A model generated the notes under the pieces. The model was not told the origin of the DNA and searched no databases. It saw only the letters and a program-made list of their open reading frames with translations. A stretch of DNA of 64,000 bases. It comes from Pseudomonas viridiflava. Lineage in GTDB: Bacteria > Pseudomonadota > Gammaproteobacteria > Pseudomonadales > Pseudomonadaceae. Position numbers and translations under genes: made by a program. Below are positions 7,635 through 16,087 of this stretch, one piece after another. The stretch is taken from positions 62,001 through 126,000 of the forward strand of contig NZ_UTVH01000024.1 in assembly GCF_900585905.1 (NCBI RefSeq), written 5' to 3'. Each line of letters opens with the position of its first letter. The first letter of the stretch is position 1.

Positions 7635-8450
7635 TTACTGGTGCTGCGCCTGCATCATCACCTTGGGTGCCGGCATCGGCGAGACCAAAACCTTGGCGTG
7701 CATCTGCTCCGACCCTCCTCCTCGGCGCATCCCGCGTACCGGGCAGGCATCCAGATAATCCAGCCCCACCGCCAGTTTCAGGTGGCGCTCGGGGATCGCC
7801 AATTGGTTGGTCACGTCAAAACTGTACCAGGCGTCATCGATCCAGGCTTCCGCCCAGGCGTGGCTGGACAAATGCTCGCTGTCGCCGCTGTACAAGTACC
7901 CCGAGACGTAACGCGCCGGAATGCCCAAACTGCGCGCACAGGCCAGAAACGCATGGGTGTGGTCCTGGCAGACACCGGACTTGCCGGCAAACGCCTGCGC
8001 TGCACAGGTATCCACCTCGGTGGTGCCGGGGGTATAGACAATGTGCTGGTGCAGGCCATGCATCAGATCGATCAGCACCGTGCGATCCTTGCGCTGCTTG
8101 CAGAGCTGCGCGGCGAACGCCGTCATGCTTTCGTCAGTTTCGGTCAATCGGGTAAAGCGCAGGAACGGCAGCGGCGACTGGCTTTCGTGCTCGGCTTCGC
8201 GCTTCTCGTCGATTTCTACCTGACCGCGAGCGCCAATGACAATCGCCTCATGGGGCTCATCCATGGTCAACACGTGCAAGATGTTGCCGAACGGATCGAT
8301 TTGCGCACGCACCGGACGTGGCAGGTTCAGTTGCCAGCTCAGTACCTGCTGGCGTTCGCTGTCGTGGGGCGTCAGGCGCAGGTACTGGATGCTGGCGCGT
8401 ACCTGGTCGGCATAGTGATAAGTCGTCTCGTGACTGATTGAGAGTCTCAT
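7635..8450 (-). CDS. transglutaminase-like cysteine protease domain protein
   Basis: A 271-residue protein of the bacterial transglutaminase-like superfamily. Residues 1-90 form the N-terminal beta domain that begins SISHETTYHY, a hallmark of this group. The catalytic triad is visible: Cys161 in SGVCQDHTH, His197 in SSHAWAEAW and Asp212 in FDVTN. There is no signal peptide, so it is cytoplasmic. It overlaps the alpha-E gene by four bases and belongs to the cassette with the ATP-grasp gene. In such cassettes it is predicted to act as a peptidase or amidase on the product of the ATP-grasp ligase. Confidence 0.9.
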   Translation of the reverse strand: MRLSISHETTYHYADQVRASIQYLRLTPHDSERQQVLSWQLNLPRPVRAQIDPFGNILHVLTMDEPHEAIVIGARGQVEIDEKREAEHESQSPLPFLRFTRLTETDESMTAFAAQLCKQRKDRTVLIDLMHGLHQHIVYTPGTTEVDTCAAQAFAGKSGVCQDHTHAFLACARSLGIPARYVSGYLYSGDSEHLSSHAWAEAWIDDAWYSFDVTNQLAIPERHLKLAVGLDYLDACPVRGMRRGGGSEQMHAKVLVSPMPAPKVMMQAQHQ

Positions 8451-9406
8451 GCAGCCTCCAGATAAGAGGTGTGAATCGCGTTACCCAGTTGGGCAAGCAG
8501 CGGGATGAATTCGTTGAGCCACTCGTGCAGCCCTTCATCAAGGATTTCGTCGATGCCGGTGTAGCGCAAACGAGCGTCCAGTTCGGCGGCCAGGCGTTGC
8601 GCGGGACGACCGTTGGCGCCTGGCAGACTGGCCAGAATGAGGTCGAGCTCTTCAAGACAGGCGCTGAGCGAACGTGGCACGTCAGGGCGCAACAGCAGCA
8701 GCTCGGCAACATGGCGTGCGCCCGGCGCATCCCGGTACAGCTCGGTGTAGGCCTCGAACGACGACAGCGCGCGCAACAGCGCACTCCACTGGTAGTAGCC
8801 ATGGGCAGAGTTATCGACCACGGCATCGGTGTCCTTGCCCCGCAGTTCGAGCATTTCATAGCGGGCATCGAGCATGCGCATGGTGTTGTCTGCGCGTTCG
8901 ATGAAGATCCCCAGGCGGATGAAGCGAAAAGCGTCATGGCGCATGATGGTGCCGTAGGTGGCGCCACGGAACAGGTGCGAGCGCTCCTTGACCCATTCGC
9001 AGAAACGACTCATGCCATAGCGGGTCAGGCCCTGCTCGGCGATGCCGCGGATCTCGAGCCAGGTGGCATTGATGTTTTCCCACATGTCGCTGGTGATCCG
9101 CCCTCGCACCGCATGCGCACTGGCGCGGGCGGCGCCCAGGCAGCTGTAGATACTGGCCGGGTTGCTGGCGTCAAGGGCAAAGAAGTGCAGCAGACGCTCG
9201 GCATGCAGCTCGCCGTGGCGCTCCAGATAATGATCCAGCGTGCCGGTGATCAACAGGGGCATGGCCAGCTCATCGAGGCCATCACCGCGGCCGTCCTGGG
9301 GCATCAACGACAGCGAGTAGCTGACATCGAGCATGCGCGCCAGGTTCTCGGCCCGCTCCAGGTAGCGCGACATCCAGTATAAATCCGAGGCAGTTCTACT
9401 TAGCAT
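8447..9406 (-). CDS. alpha-E domain protein (DUF403)
   Basis: A 319-residue all-helical protein beginning MLSRTASDLYWMSRYLERAEN, the signature start of the alpha-E (DUF403) family. Further conserved pieces are GRITSDMWENINATW (about 102-116) and RLGIFIERADNTMRMLD (about 165-181). Biochemical function is unknown; it is nearly always encoded with the permuted ATP-grasp and the transglutaminase, as here. It overlaps the transglutaminase start by four bases (ATGA) and follows the ATP-grasp stop by 12 bases, so translation is likely coupled. Confidence 0.92.
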   Translation of the reverse strand: MLSRTASDLYWMSRYLERAENLARMLDVSYSLSLMPQDGRGDGLDELAMPLLITGTLDHYLERHGELHAERLLHFFALDASNPASIYSCLGAARASAHAVRGRITSDMWENINATWLEIRGIAEQGLTRYGMSRFCEWVKERSHLFRGATYGTIMRHDAFRFIRLGIFIERADNTMRMLDARYEMLELRGKDTDAVVDNSAHGYYQWSALLRALSSFEAYTELYRDAPGARHVAELLLLRPDVPRSLSACLEELDLILASLPGANGRPAQRLAAELDARLRYTGIDEILDEGLHEWLNEFIPLLAQLGNAIHTSYLEAA

Positions 9407-9418
9407 TGGCAGGCATCC

Positions 9419-10828
9419 TTAATCCTCGACGACCCAGGTGTCTTTTGTTCCGCCACCTTGAGATGAATTCACCACCAGCGAGCCTTCGCGCAACGCGACT
9501 CGGGTGAGCCCACCGGGTACTACGCGGGTTTCACGCCCGGAAAGAACGAACGGACGCAGGTCGATATGACGCGGGGCTATACCGTTCTCGACAAAGGTCG
9601 GGCACGTGGACAGGCACAGTGTCGGTTGCGCGATATAGGCATGGGGCTTGGCCTTGAGTCGCGCCCGGAACGACTCGATTTCCGCAGCGGTGGCTGCAGG
9701 CCCTACCAGCATGCCGTACCCCCCCGAGCCCTGTGTTTCCTTGACCACCAGCTTGGGCAGGTTGGCCAGCACGTGGGAAAGATCCGCCGGTTTGCGGCAT
9801 TGCCAGGTCGGCACATTCTGCAGAATCGGCTCTTCGTCCAGATAAAAGCGAATCATGTCGGTGACGTACGGGTAGATCGATTTGTCATCGGCCACGCCGG
9901 TGCCGATGGCATTGGCCAGCACCACGTTGCCACAACGATACGCCGCCAGCAGCCCTGGGACGCCGAGCATGGAGTCCGGGTTGAACGCCAGTGGATCGAG
10001 AAACGCATCGTCGAGGCGCCGATAGATCACGTCCACCGCCTTTGGCCCGTCGGTGGTGCGCATGAACACACGATCATCACGCACGAACAGATCAGCGCCT
10101 TCAACCAGTTCGACACCCATCTCGCGGGCGAGAAACGCGTGCTCGAAAAACGCGCTGTTGAAGCGCCCCGGGGTCAGAACCACGACACTGGGGTTGTCCA
10201 GCGCGCTGGAGCTTTTCAGGGTATCCAGAAGCAGGCTCGGGTAATGATCGATGGGTGCGATGCGTTGCGCGGCAAACAGTTCGGGGAACAGACGCATCAT
10301 CATCTTGCGGTCTTCGAGCATGTAGCTCACGCCGCTGGGCGTACGCAGGTTGTCTTCCAGCACGTAATAGGTACCGTCACCGTCACGCACCAGATCGACG
10401 CCGGAGATATGCGAATACAGGTCGCGATGCAGATTGAGGCCCTGCATCGCCAACTGATATTGCTCATTGGCCAGCACCTGCTCGGCCGGAATCACACCGG
10501 CCTTGATGATGCGCTGATCGTGATACAGGTCGGCGAGGAACATGTTCAGGGCTTTCACCCGCTGAATGCAGCCACGCTCCACCACGCGCCATTCACTTGC
10601 AGGAATGCTGCGCGGGATGGTGTCGAACGGAATCAGGCGCTCGGTGCCCTGCTCGTCGCCATACAACGTGAAGGTAATCCCGGCACGATGAAACAACAGG
10701 TCGGCCTCACGTCGACGCTGAGCCAGAAGCTCAGGCGGCGTCTCGCCAAGCCAGCGGGCAAATTCCCGATAATGCGGACGGACCAGGCCGCCAGCGTCGT
10801 ACATTTCATCATAAAAGGTGCGGATCAT
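9419..10828 (-). CDS. circularly permuted type 2 ATP-grasp protein
   Basis: A 469-residue protein of the DUF404/DUF407 (circularly permuted ATP-grasp) family, predicted to form an amide bond using ATP. Recognisable segments: EMYDAGGLVRPHYREFARWL at the N-terminus, YVLEDNLRTPSGVSYMLEDR (about 155-174), VVLTPGRFNSAFFEHAFLAR, and VVKETQGSGGYGMLVGP with the glycine-rich ATP loop. The C-terminus SSQGGGTKDTWVV is typical. ATG 10828 is chosen for its AAGGAG site; the frame stays open about 100 codons further upstream but that part has no similarity. It is the first gene of the cassette with alpha-E and transglutaminase. Confidence 0.93.
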   Translation of the reverse strand: MIRTFYDEMYDAGGLVRPHYREFARWLGETPPELLAQRRREADLLFHRAGITFTLYGDEQGTERLIPFDTIPRSIPASEWRVVERGCIQRVKALNMFLADLYHDQRIIKAGVIPAEQVLANEQYQLAMQGLNLHRDLYSHISGVDLVRDGDGTYYVLEDNLRTPSGVSYMLEDRKMMMRLFPELFAAQRIAPIDHYPSLLLDTLKSSSALDNPSVVVLTPGRFNSAFFEHAFLAREMGVELVEGADLFVRDDRVFMRTTDGPKAVDVIYRRLDDAFLDPLAFNPDSMLGVPGLLAAYRCGNVVLANAIGTGVADDKSIYPYVTDMIRFYLDEEPILQNVPTWQCRKPADLSHVLANLPKLVVKETQGSGGYGMLVGPAATAAEIESFRARLKAKPHAYIAQPTLCLSTCPTFVENGIAPRHIDLRPFVLSGRETRVVPGGLTRVALREGSLVVNSSQGGGTKDTWVVED

Positions 10829-11348
10829 GCCGTACTCCTTGTCACCACGGACCCAGGGGCCTTCGCAAGGCCCGTGCCATCGGCATAAACGCTTGTTTAT
10901 CAAGTAGTTATAGTGAAGACAACGGCTACTCGCACCATTCCTGTGCAGGAACCCTCTCAACCACTGCTGCGACGCCTCATTCGGAAGCGTCACTCGACGG
11001 TAAAAGCTATGACCTACATAGTGAGAGTTGATTTCACGGGGCCATACCGTTGTTTGATAATCAGCGTCATCCGGTGCATCGACCCGCTGCACGCCCCGTT
11101 TCAAGTCGCTGCCGAAAGCGTGTAGCCGCAAAGGTCGATCTACCTACAGAATTCCCTTTGGAGCCACTTGCGAGTGGCTCTTTTTTTGTCCTGAAAAAAC
11201 CTGCCGGTGCCAACATAGAACCCTGGAGCCTCGATTGCGGCGCCCACAACGCAAAACCGGCCGATTTCAGGCATCACGCATGAAATCGACCGGCTGTTCA
11301 GCGGCTGCGGCCTGGTTGCCCGTCAGGCCAGAAGGCGCATGCTGGGTT
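10829..11348. other. 520-bp intergenic region with an unassigned terminator
   Basis: No protein gene is supported. On the plus strand a strong terminator ends at 11187 with no plus-strand gene before it, so a small RNA ending there is possible. The left part must hold the promoter of the ATP-grasp cassette (minus strand). I could not find a convincing promoter for a small RNA. Confidence 0.5.
11161..11187 (+). terminator. strong rho-independent terminator without an assigned gene
   Basis: GAGCCACT (11161-11168) and AGTGGCTC (11173-11180) form a perfect 8-bp stem around a TGCG loop, followed by seven Ts. The T-run fits plus-strand transcription, but no plus-strand CDS lies within several kilobases upstream. 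It could end a small RNA, or transcription antisense to the cassette. Confidence 0.8.
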
Positions 11349-11690
11349 TCACGCGTGAAGCCGGCGAATCTCCTGCGTCACACCCCAACCTTCCACCTCA
11401 CCATCGAGCGAGGTGATTGCGGCCTGGAAATCCTGCTCGAAATCGCCAATACCATCGTAGGTGGCATGCATGACCTTGCTCAGTTGCAGATGCCAGGCAC
11501 CATCGTCGCGAACATTGACCTGGGTGTTGAGAGATTCGCCACGATAACGCTGGGCAGCTTGCCTGGCCCGGTCCTCATCCGGGAAAACGGCATAGAACTC
11601 GATGGGATGGATGCGGGCGAAATCAAAACCGCTTTCTTTCATGCGGCGCAGTACGCTACTGCTGATGTCCTCTTGATAGGCTGTGCTCAT
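11349..11690 (-). CDS. rraB: ribonuclease E inhibitor RraB
   Basis: A 113-residue RraB family protein, which binds RNase E and modulates mRNA decay. The family core is seen as FYAVFPDEDRARQAAQRYRG (about 32-51), LNTQVNVRDDGAWHLQLSK and YDGIGDFEQDF, with the C-terminus VEGWGVTQEIRRL. It is cytoplasmic and acidic. AGGAGG lies upstream of the ATG at 11690. It is monocistronic; the next minus-strand gene upstream starts at 12175 with about 240 bases between. Confidence 0.9.
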   Translation of the reverse strand: MSTAYQEDISSSVLRRMKESGFDFARIHPIEFYAVFPDEDRARQAAQRYRGESLNTQVNVRDDGAWHLQLSKVMHATYDGIGDFEQDFQAAITSLDGEVEGWGVTQEIRRLHA

Positions 11691-11932
11691 GAAACGTCCT
11701 CCTATGCAACGATAGATAGAGTTTCAACACTCCCGCGCGGCAGGTGCGAGAGCAGGCTGCCATGCGACAGATACTCTGTCGCCGGGGATCAAGCATGTAG
11801 CTGACAAGGCCAAGTCTGTTGCCAGATCTGGCATCGACTTGCTGGAGGCGGGTATGCAACATTTCCCGCTTCATTTGCAGAGTAACCCCAACGGTCAGGT
11901 TCTGCCAATTTCAGCGGGGGGATTTTTTTCGC

Positions 11933-12175
11933 TCAGCGCGCAGGCGTTTCCTCGATGGAAATAATTTCCACGGCGTTCTGATCCTTGAGTGACTTCACCG
12001 TCGGCTCGCGTACCTTGTCTTGGAGGTCATCTATAATCACGGCGTCGGCCACTGGAAACAGAATCTGCCGCAGGCGACCTGCGACTGCCTCCTTATCAGG
12101 ACGCTGCTCGGCGTCGAGCTCAAGGCTTTGTGGCACGCCATCTTTGTCGAGATAGGAAATGGTCCATTGCTTCAT
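11933..12175 (-). CDS. conserved hypothetical protein
   Basis: An 80-residue protein with no signal or membrane segment. It starts KQWTISYLDKDGVPQSLELD, a pair of beta strands, and ends in an acidic-basic helix. I do not recognise a named family. The ATG at 12175 has GAGGAG nine bases upstream; an in-frame TTG one codon earlier is less likely. A bidirectional terminator lies upstream at 12296-12332, so this gene needs its own promoter in 12176-12295. Confidence 0.65.
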   Translation of the reverse strand: MKQWTISYLDKDGVPQSLELDAEQRPDKEAVAGRLRQILFPVADAVIIDDLQDKVREPTVKSLKDQNAVEIISIEETPAR

Positions 12176-12295
12176 CAAGGTCTCCTCAGCAGCCGGGAAC
12201 GCGGCTCACTTGATCTTGACCTTTCAAGACCCCGGTCGTTCACCTGATTTCGCTTTGCGGCGCAGGTAATTTAACGGCAAAGGGGGTTTGGCCAG

Positions 12296-12332
12296 ACAGC
12301 AAAAAGCCCCTGCATGAGGGGCTTTTTGCTGT
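12296..12332. terminator. strong bidirectional terminator
   Basis: ACAGCAAAAAGCCCCT (12296-12311) and AGGGGCTTTTTGCTGT (12317-12332) are perfect 16-base reverse complements with a five-base loop. The embedded A and T runs make it work in both directions. It sits 12 bases past the stop of the phosphoglycerol transferase gene, whose minus-strand transcript it should end. Confidence 0.9.
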
Positions 12333-12344
12333 CAGTTGCGTCGA

Positions 12345-14432
12345 TCAGTTTTTACTGGCTTCAACGCCTGCAGTGTTGTCCAGCAGACTTTTGGTGGCGG
12401 TCTGCAGGAAACTGTCCAGCTTGTCACGCATGGCCTTGGTGTCCGGCGCGTTCGGGATCAGCTCGGCGTGGGGCGTGCGGCCCAGGGTATAGGTCAGCAC
12501 TTGCGGCTCCATGTCCTTGGGCTCGATCAGCACGCGATTCTGGGTGACAAGCGCCACTGTCTGCTCGCCGCCCGAGGGCTTGATCACGCCAAACCCGGTG
12601 TCGCCTTCAGGCAGGTTGAGCAGGTCGCGGCCCCAGCACTGATGACGGGTCTCGCCGCCCAGACGGCCGATGATGGTCGGCACGACGTCTATCTGCGTGC
12701 CGACAATGCTGCTGCGCTGACCGAATTTCTCCTGCACGCCCGGGGCGATGATCAGCATCGGTACATTGAAGCGGCCCAGGTCCATTTCGGTGATCTGCTG
12801 GTGATTGCCGAAACCATGGTCACCCACCACCACGAACATCGTTTCCTTGAAGTAAGGCTCCTTCTTCGCCTTCTCGAAAAACTGACCCAGCGCCCAGTCC
12901 GAGTAGCGCATGGCGGTCATGTGCTCGTCCAGAGAGCCCTGCCCGGTCACCCGCTCCACCGGCAGATTGGTCGGCAACGCGTAAGGCGTGTGGTTGGACA
13001 GCGACTGCAGCAGGGCATAAAACGGCTTGCCGCTTTCGCCACGGGTTTTCAGTTCCTGCGCGCCACGATCAAACATGTCCTGATCGGACACGCCCCAGGT
13101 CGGGTCTGAAAACACGGGATTGACGAAATCTTCGCGGCCGACAAAGTTGGTCATGCCCTGGTTACTGAAGAACCCGGACTGGTTATCCCAGGCGAAGTTG
13201 CCGTTGTAGACATAGACATCGTCGTAGTTGCGAGCGCGCATCAACTGCGGCAGACCCGACAGTTTGTGCGCGCCCTCCGGCATGCGCATCAGGTACTCGA
13301 ACGCTGGCAGGTTGGGAAAGCAGGCCATGGTCGCGAACATGCCCTGGTGAGTGTGCGTGCCGTTGGAGAAGAAGTGATCGAACAGCAGGCCTTCCTTTGC
13401 CAGTTTGTCGAAGTACGGCGTGATGTTGGCTTCATCGCCCAGAGCACCCACTGAATGCCCGGCAAAGCTCTCCATCAGGATGACCACGACGTTCTTGATT
13501 GGCAGCGTGTTTTCAACCGGTGGCGTAAAGTCCCGGCGCACGGCGGCGATGTCGCCATCGACCAGCTTGTCATAACGGGTCATCAGCATGTCGCGCACGA
13601 TCTGCTGCGCCTGCGCTTGCGGCAGGGTCGACTTCCAGGCGTTGTCACGGTGATCGGACATGCTCGCCTTGGCTGCCGAAATAAGCGTCAGCGTGCCATT
13701 CAGACCCAGGGTATTGGCGAAATTGGACTCGGTGGTGTAGGCATCACCCCAGCGCAACGGCGGGCCCTGGCGCAAGGTCCCGCGTACCGCGACCACTGCG
13801 ATCAGCAGGCAGACCACGAATACACCGATGCGCGCATACCAGGGCGCCACCGCACGATTGCCGGCGTTACTGGCGCTCGGTTCCCGGCGCGGTCGCGTGA
13901 GGCGATCAATACCTTTGAACATCAGGCTCAACAGCCAGGTGACCAGAGCCCAGGCCAGCAGATAACGCACCACCGGGAAGCCGTACCAGAGCATGCTCAG
14001 AACGGTTTGCGGATCTTCCTTCACGTACTGGAACACCAGACCGTTCAGGCGCTGGTGGAATTCGCGGTAGAAATCCATCTCCATCAGGCCCAGGAACAGC
14101 GTGATGCTGGCAACCACGGTCAGCCAGAACCGGAAGAACCCTCGCGCCGCCATTGCCCGCGCGCTGAACAGGGCCAGCAGCAGCGGCACCAGCAGGTAAA
14201 CGGTCAGACGCAGGTCAAAGCGCAACCCGTTGCCCATCGCTTCGATGAAAACCGAGGCTGGGGTGTCGCCAATCATCTCGCGGTTGTAGACCAGCAGCGC
14301 AACGCGCAGCAGGGAATACATCACCATCAGCACCAGACCGCTAAGCAGGGTGTAAGCCAGGTGCGATTTGACGGTGGGTTGCAGCGAGCGCGGCGACGCG
14401 TGCTTATGACTCATAGCGTCCGTAGTGGCCAT
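12345..14432 (-). CDS. LTA-synthase-like phosphoglycerol transferase (sulfatase fold)
   Basis: A 695-residue inner-membrane protein. About five hydrophobic spans occupy residues 25-230, followed by a periplasmic sulfatase/alkaline-phosphatase-fold domain (about 290-640). Motifs: VVVILMESFAGHSVG with the metal-binding Glu, SNGTHTHQGMFATM with the likely Thr nucleophile, and VVVGDHGFGNHQQ with metal ligands. Relatives transfer phosphoglycerol or phosphoethanolamine to envelope glycans (LtaS, OpgB). In a Gram-negative the acceptor is probably periplasmic glucan or another envelope glycan; this is inference. Two starts are possible (14432 and 14414), neither with a strong ribosome site. Confidence 0.88.
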   Translation of the reverse strand: MATTDAMSHKHASPRSLQPTVKSHLAYTLLSGLVLMVMYSLLRVALLVYNREMIGDTPASVFIEAMGNGLRFDLRLTVYLLVPLLLALFSARAMAARGFFRFWLTVVASITLFLGLMEMDFYREFHQRLNGLVFQYVKEDPQTVLSMLWYGFPVVRYLLAWALVTWLLSLMFKGIDRLTRPRREPSASNAGNRAVAPWYARIGVFVVCLLIAVVAVRGTLRQGPPLRWGDAYTTESNFANTLGLNGTLTLISAAKASMSDHRDNAWKSTLPQAQAQQIVRDMLMTRYDKLVDGDIAAVRRDFTPPVENTLPIKNVVVILMESFAGHSVGALGDEANITPYFDKLAKEGLLFDHFFSNGTHTHQGMFATMACFPNLPAFEYLMRMPEGAHKLSGLPQLMRARNYDDVYVYNGNFAWDNQSGFFSNQGMTNFVGREDFVNPVFSDPTWGVSDQDMFDRGAQELKTRGESGKPFYALLQSLSNHTPYALPTNLPVERVTGQGSLDEHMTAMRYSDWALGQFFEKAKKEPYFKETMFVVVGDHGFGNHQQITEMDLGRFNVPMLIIAPGVQEKFGQRSSIVGTQIDVVPTIIGRLGGETRHQCWGRDLLNLPEGDTGFGVIKPSGGEQTVALVTQNRVLIEPKDMEPQVLTYTLGRTPHAELIPNAPDTKAMRDKLDSFLQTATKSLLDNTAGVEASKN

Positions 14433-14677
14433 GTTGTTGTGGGATCCGTGGATTCAAATGGGTGGGAGAAGCCGCCCGGCCTGGCAGGCCGCGCTTGATG
14501 CATATGCGCGGCAGGCAGCCTTTTATTGCGGGCATGAAGCGAAAAACGCGCGTGATTTTCAATGAGCCCGTGTGAAAATTTTGTCGCGCGCAGTGCTATC
14601 TCCAGCGCCTGGGCACCGCTGGGGGTCGACGCCAGGCGCAAGGTCATGTTCACGACGCGCGCCTGCGATCGCAACGA

Positions 14678-15538
14678 TCATTGGTTACTGGGTTTGTTCA
14701 CAGCCTGCAGGACATATTGCGGCAGTGCGAAAGCGCCGATATGAACTTCCGGATTGTAATAGCGGGTAACAATCCCGCTGCCGGCAAAACGCTGGCGCAG
14801 GGTCTCAAGTGGCAGCTTGCGGTAGGCCGGGTTGGTTGCACCCCAGGCGAAGGTCATCGCCCCGCCAATGTAGGTGGGGATCGCAGCCTGATAGAAGTGC
14901 CAGTCGGCAAACAGGCCACGCATGCGCCCCGCCGTGGTCTGCACGCCGTCAAGCTGCATGAAGGGCGTGCCGTTCTGGGTTACCAGGATGCCGCCTTCGT
15001 TCAGGCAGCGATGGCAGGCCTGATAGAAATTCTCCGAGAACAGCACCTCTCCCGGCCCGATGGGATCGGTGGAATCGGAAATGATCACGTCGAATTTTTC
15101 TTCAGTGGTCGCCACGAAACGCATGCCATCATCGATCACCAGATTCAGGCGCGGATCATCAAAGGCGCCTTTGGAGTGCTCTGGCAGGAATTCCTTGCAC
15201 ATTTCGACCACAGTGCGATCAATCTCGACCATGGTGATGTGCTCGACGCCACGGTGCTTGGCCACTTCGCGCAGCATGCCGCCGTCGCCACCGCCAATGA
15301 TCAGCACCCGCCGCGCGGCGCCGTGGGCCAGGAGCGGTACGTGGGTGAGCATCTCGTGGTAGATGAATTCGTCGGCTTCAGTGGTCTGAATCACGCCATC
15401 GAGGGCCATCACCCGGCCCATGCGCGGGTTCTGGAAAATCACCAGATGCTGATGCTCGGTGCGCACTTCGTGCAGCATTTTTTCCATGCGAAAGCGCTGG
15501 CCATAGCCTTCGTACAACGTTTCTTGATAATCGCTCAT
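14678..15538 (-). CDS. speE: spermidine synthase
   Basis: A 286-residue polyamine aminopropyltransferase, which makes spermidine from putrescine and decarboxylated SAM. Motifs: [19 protein letters not shown] (about 54-72), [17 protein letters not shown] (glycine-rich cofactor loop), EID with the acidic residue that binds the cofactor, and [17 protein letters not shown] with the DST signature. The ATG at 15538 ([13 protein letters not shown]) follows AGGGGC; upstream in-frame residues have no similarity. It is separated by a terminator from the small gene upstream, so it is transcribed on its own. Confidence 0.96.
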   Translation of the reverse strand: MSDYQETLYEGYGQRFRMEKMLHEVRTEHQHLVIFQNPRMGRVMALDGVIQTTEADEFIYHEMLTHVPLLAHGAARRVLIIGGGDGGMLREVAKHRGVEHITMVEIDRTVVEMCKEFLPEHSKGAFDDPRLNLVIDDGMRFVATTEEKFDVIISDSTDPIGPGEVLFSENFYQACHRCLNEGGILVTQNGTPFMQLDGVQTTAGRMRGLFADWHFYQAAIPTYIGGAMTFAWGATNPAYRKLPLETLRQRFAGSGIVTRYYNPEVHIGAFALPQYVLQAVNKPSNQ

Positions 15539-15656
15539 GGGTAAGCCCCTGATAAATGCTGAAGACAGGACGGCCGGCCGCCCATAAGTAGGCGCGCATT
15601 CTACTTGCGCAACGATGACAGGTCGAACCTCGATGGCGACAACCACGCCGCCCGGC

Positions 15657-15693
15657 AAAAAAAACGCCTGAAGACTTGAGGCCTTCAGGCGTT
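15657..15693 (-). terminator. rho-independent terminator after the PLDc_N-type gene
   Basis: On the minus strand AACGCCTGAAGG pairs with CTTCAGGCGTT and runs into eight Ts. It lies about 50 bases past the stop of the 64-residue membrane protein gene and about 120 bases upstream of the speE start. Confidence 0.85.
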
Positions 15694-15741
15694 ATTCACT
15701 CATGCGGCGCTTCCCCAAGGCGCGCCGACAGCGCCCGGACT

Positions 15742-15936
15742 TCAGCGAATACGCACGTTGCCCCGGGGACCTGCGACTGCCCAGATGATCAGGCCCAAAA
15801 CGGGCAACAGGGCAATCAGCAATATCCAGAGAATCTTGATGCCGGTCTCGGAGCCGCTTTTCAGTACATTGATGATCGCCCAGATATCCAGAGCGAGGAT
15901 GATCAGTCCGATCAGGCCGTTGAACGTTGAACCCAT
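15742..15936 (-). CDS. small two-span membrane protein (PLDc_N type)
   Basis: A 64-residue protein beginning MGSTFNGLIGLIILALDIWA. Two hydrophobic spans (about 6-24 and 37-56) are separated by NVLKSGSETGIKILW. This pattern with a C-terminal GPRGNVR matches the phospholipase D nuclease N-terminal (PLDc_N) small-protein family of Pseudomonas; no catalytic domain is attached, and the function is unknown. AGGAGC precedes the ATG at 15936; upstream in-frame codons lack a ribosome site. Confidence 0.8.
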   Translation of the reverse strand: MGSTFNGLIGLIILALDIWAIINVLKSGSETGIKILWILLIALLPVLGLIIWAVAGPRGNVRIR

Positions 15937-16087
15937 GGGTGTTGCTCCTGTTTGAATGATGCTGCGTTGGATAATTGCAACGTGACAAGGTTGCGTTGAA
16001 CCATCGGTATATTTCCACGTTCCGAAACACATATAGCCGCGCGCTCGCGCGTTGAGTCTTCAGCTCATTCAGACAGGTCATCGTGCA

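Noticed and set aside
9566..10888. 440-codon open frame on the plus strand opposite the ATP-grasp gene
   Set aside because: Antisense shadow of a GC-rich gene; its amino-acid composition (high His, Arg, Gln) has no family similarity and the other strand encodes a clear conserved protein.
11101..11187. An Rsm-type or PrrF-type small RNA before the terminator
   Set aside because: Few GGA motifs, no GacA upstream site and no Fur box; only an unnamed small RNA can be proposed.
11656..11874. 72-codon minus-strand open frame upstream of rraB
   Set aside because: Overlaps the rraB start and has no ribosome site or similarity.
13455..14498. 347-codon open frame opposite the phosphoglycerol transferase
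   Set aside because: Gln/His-rich shadow with no ribosome site or domain.
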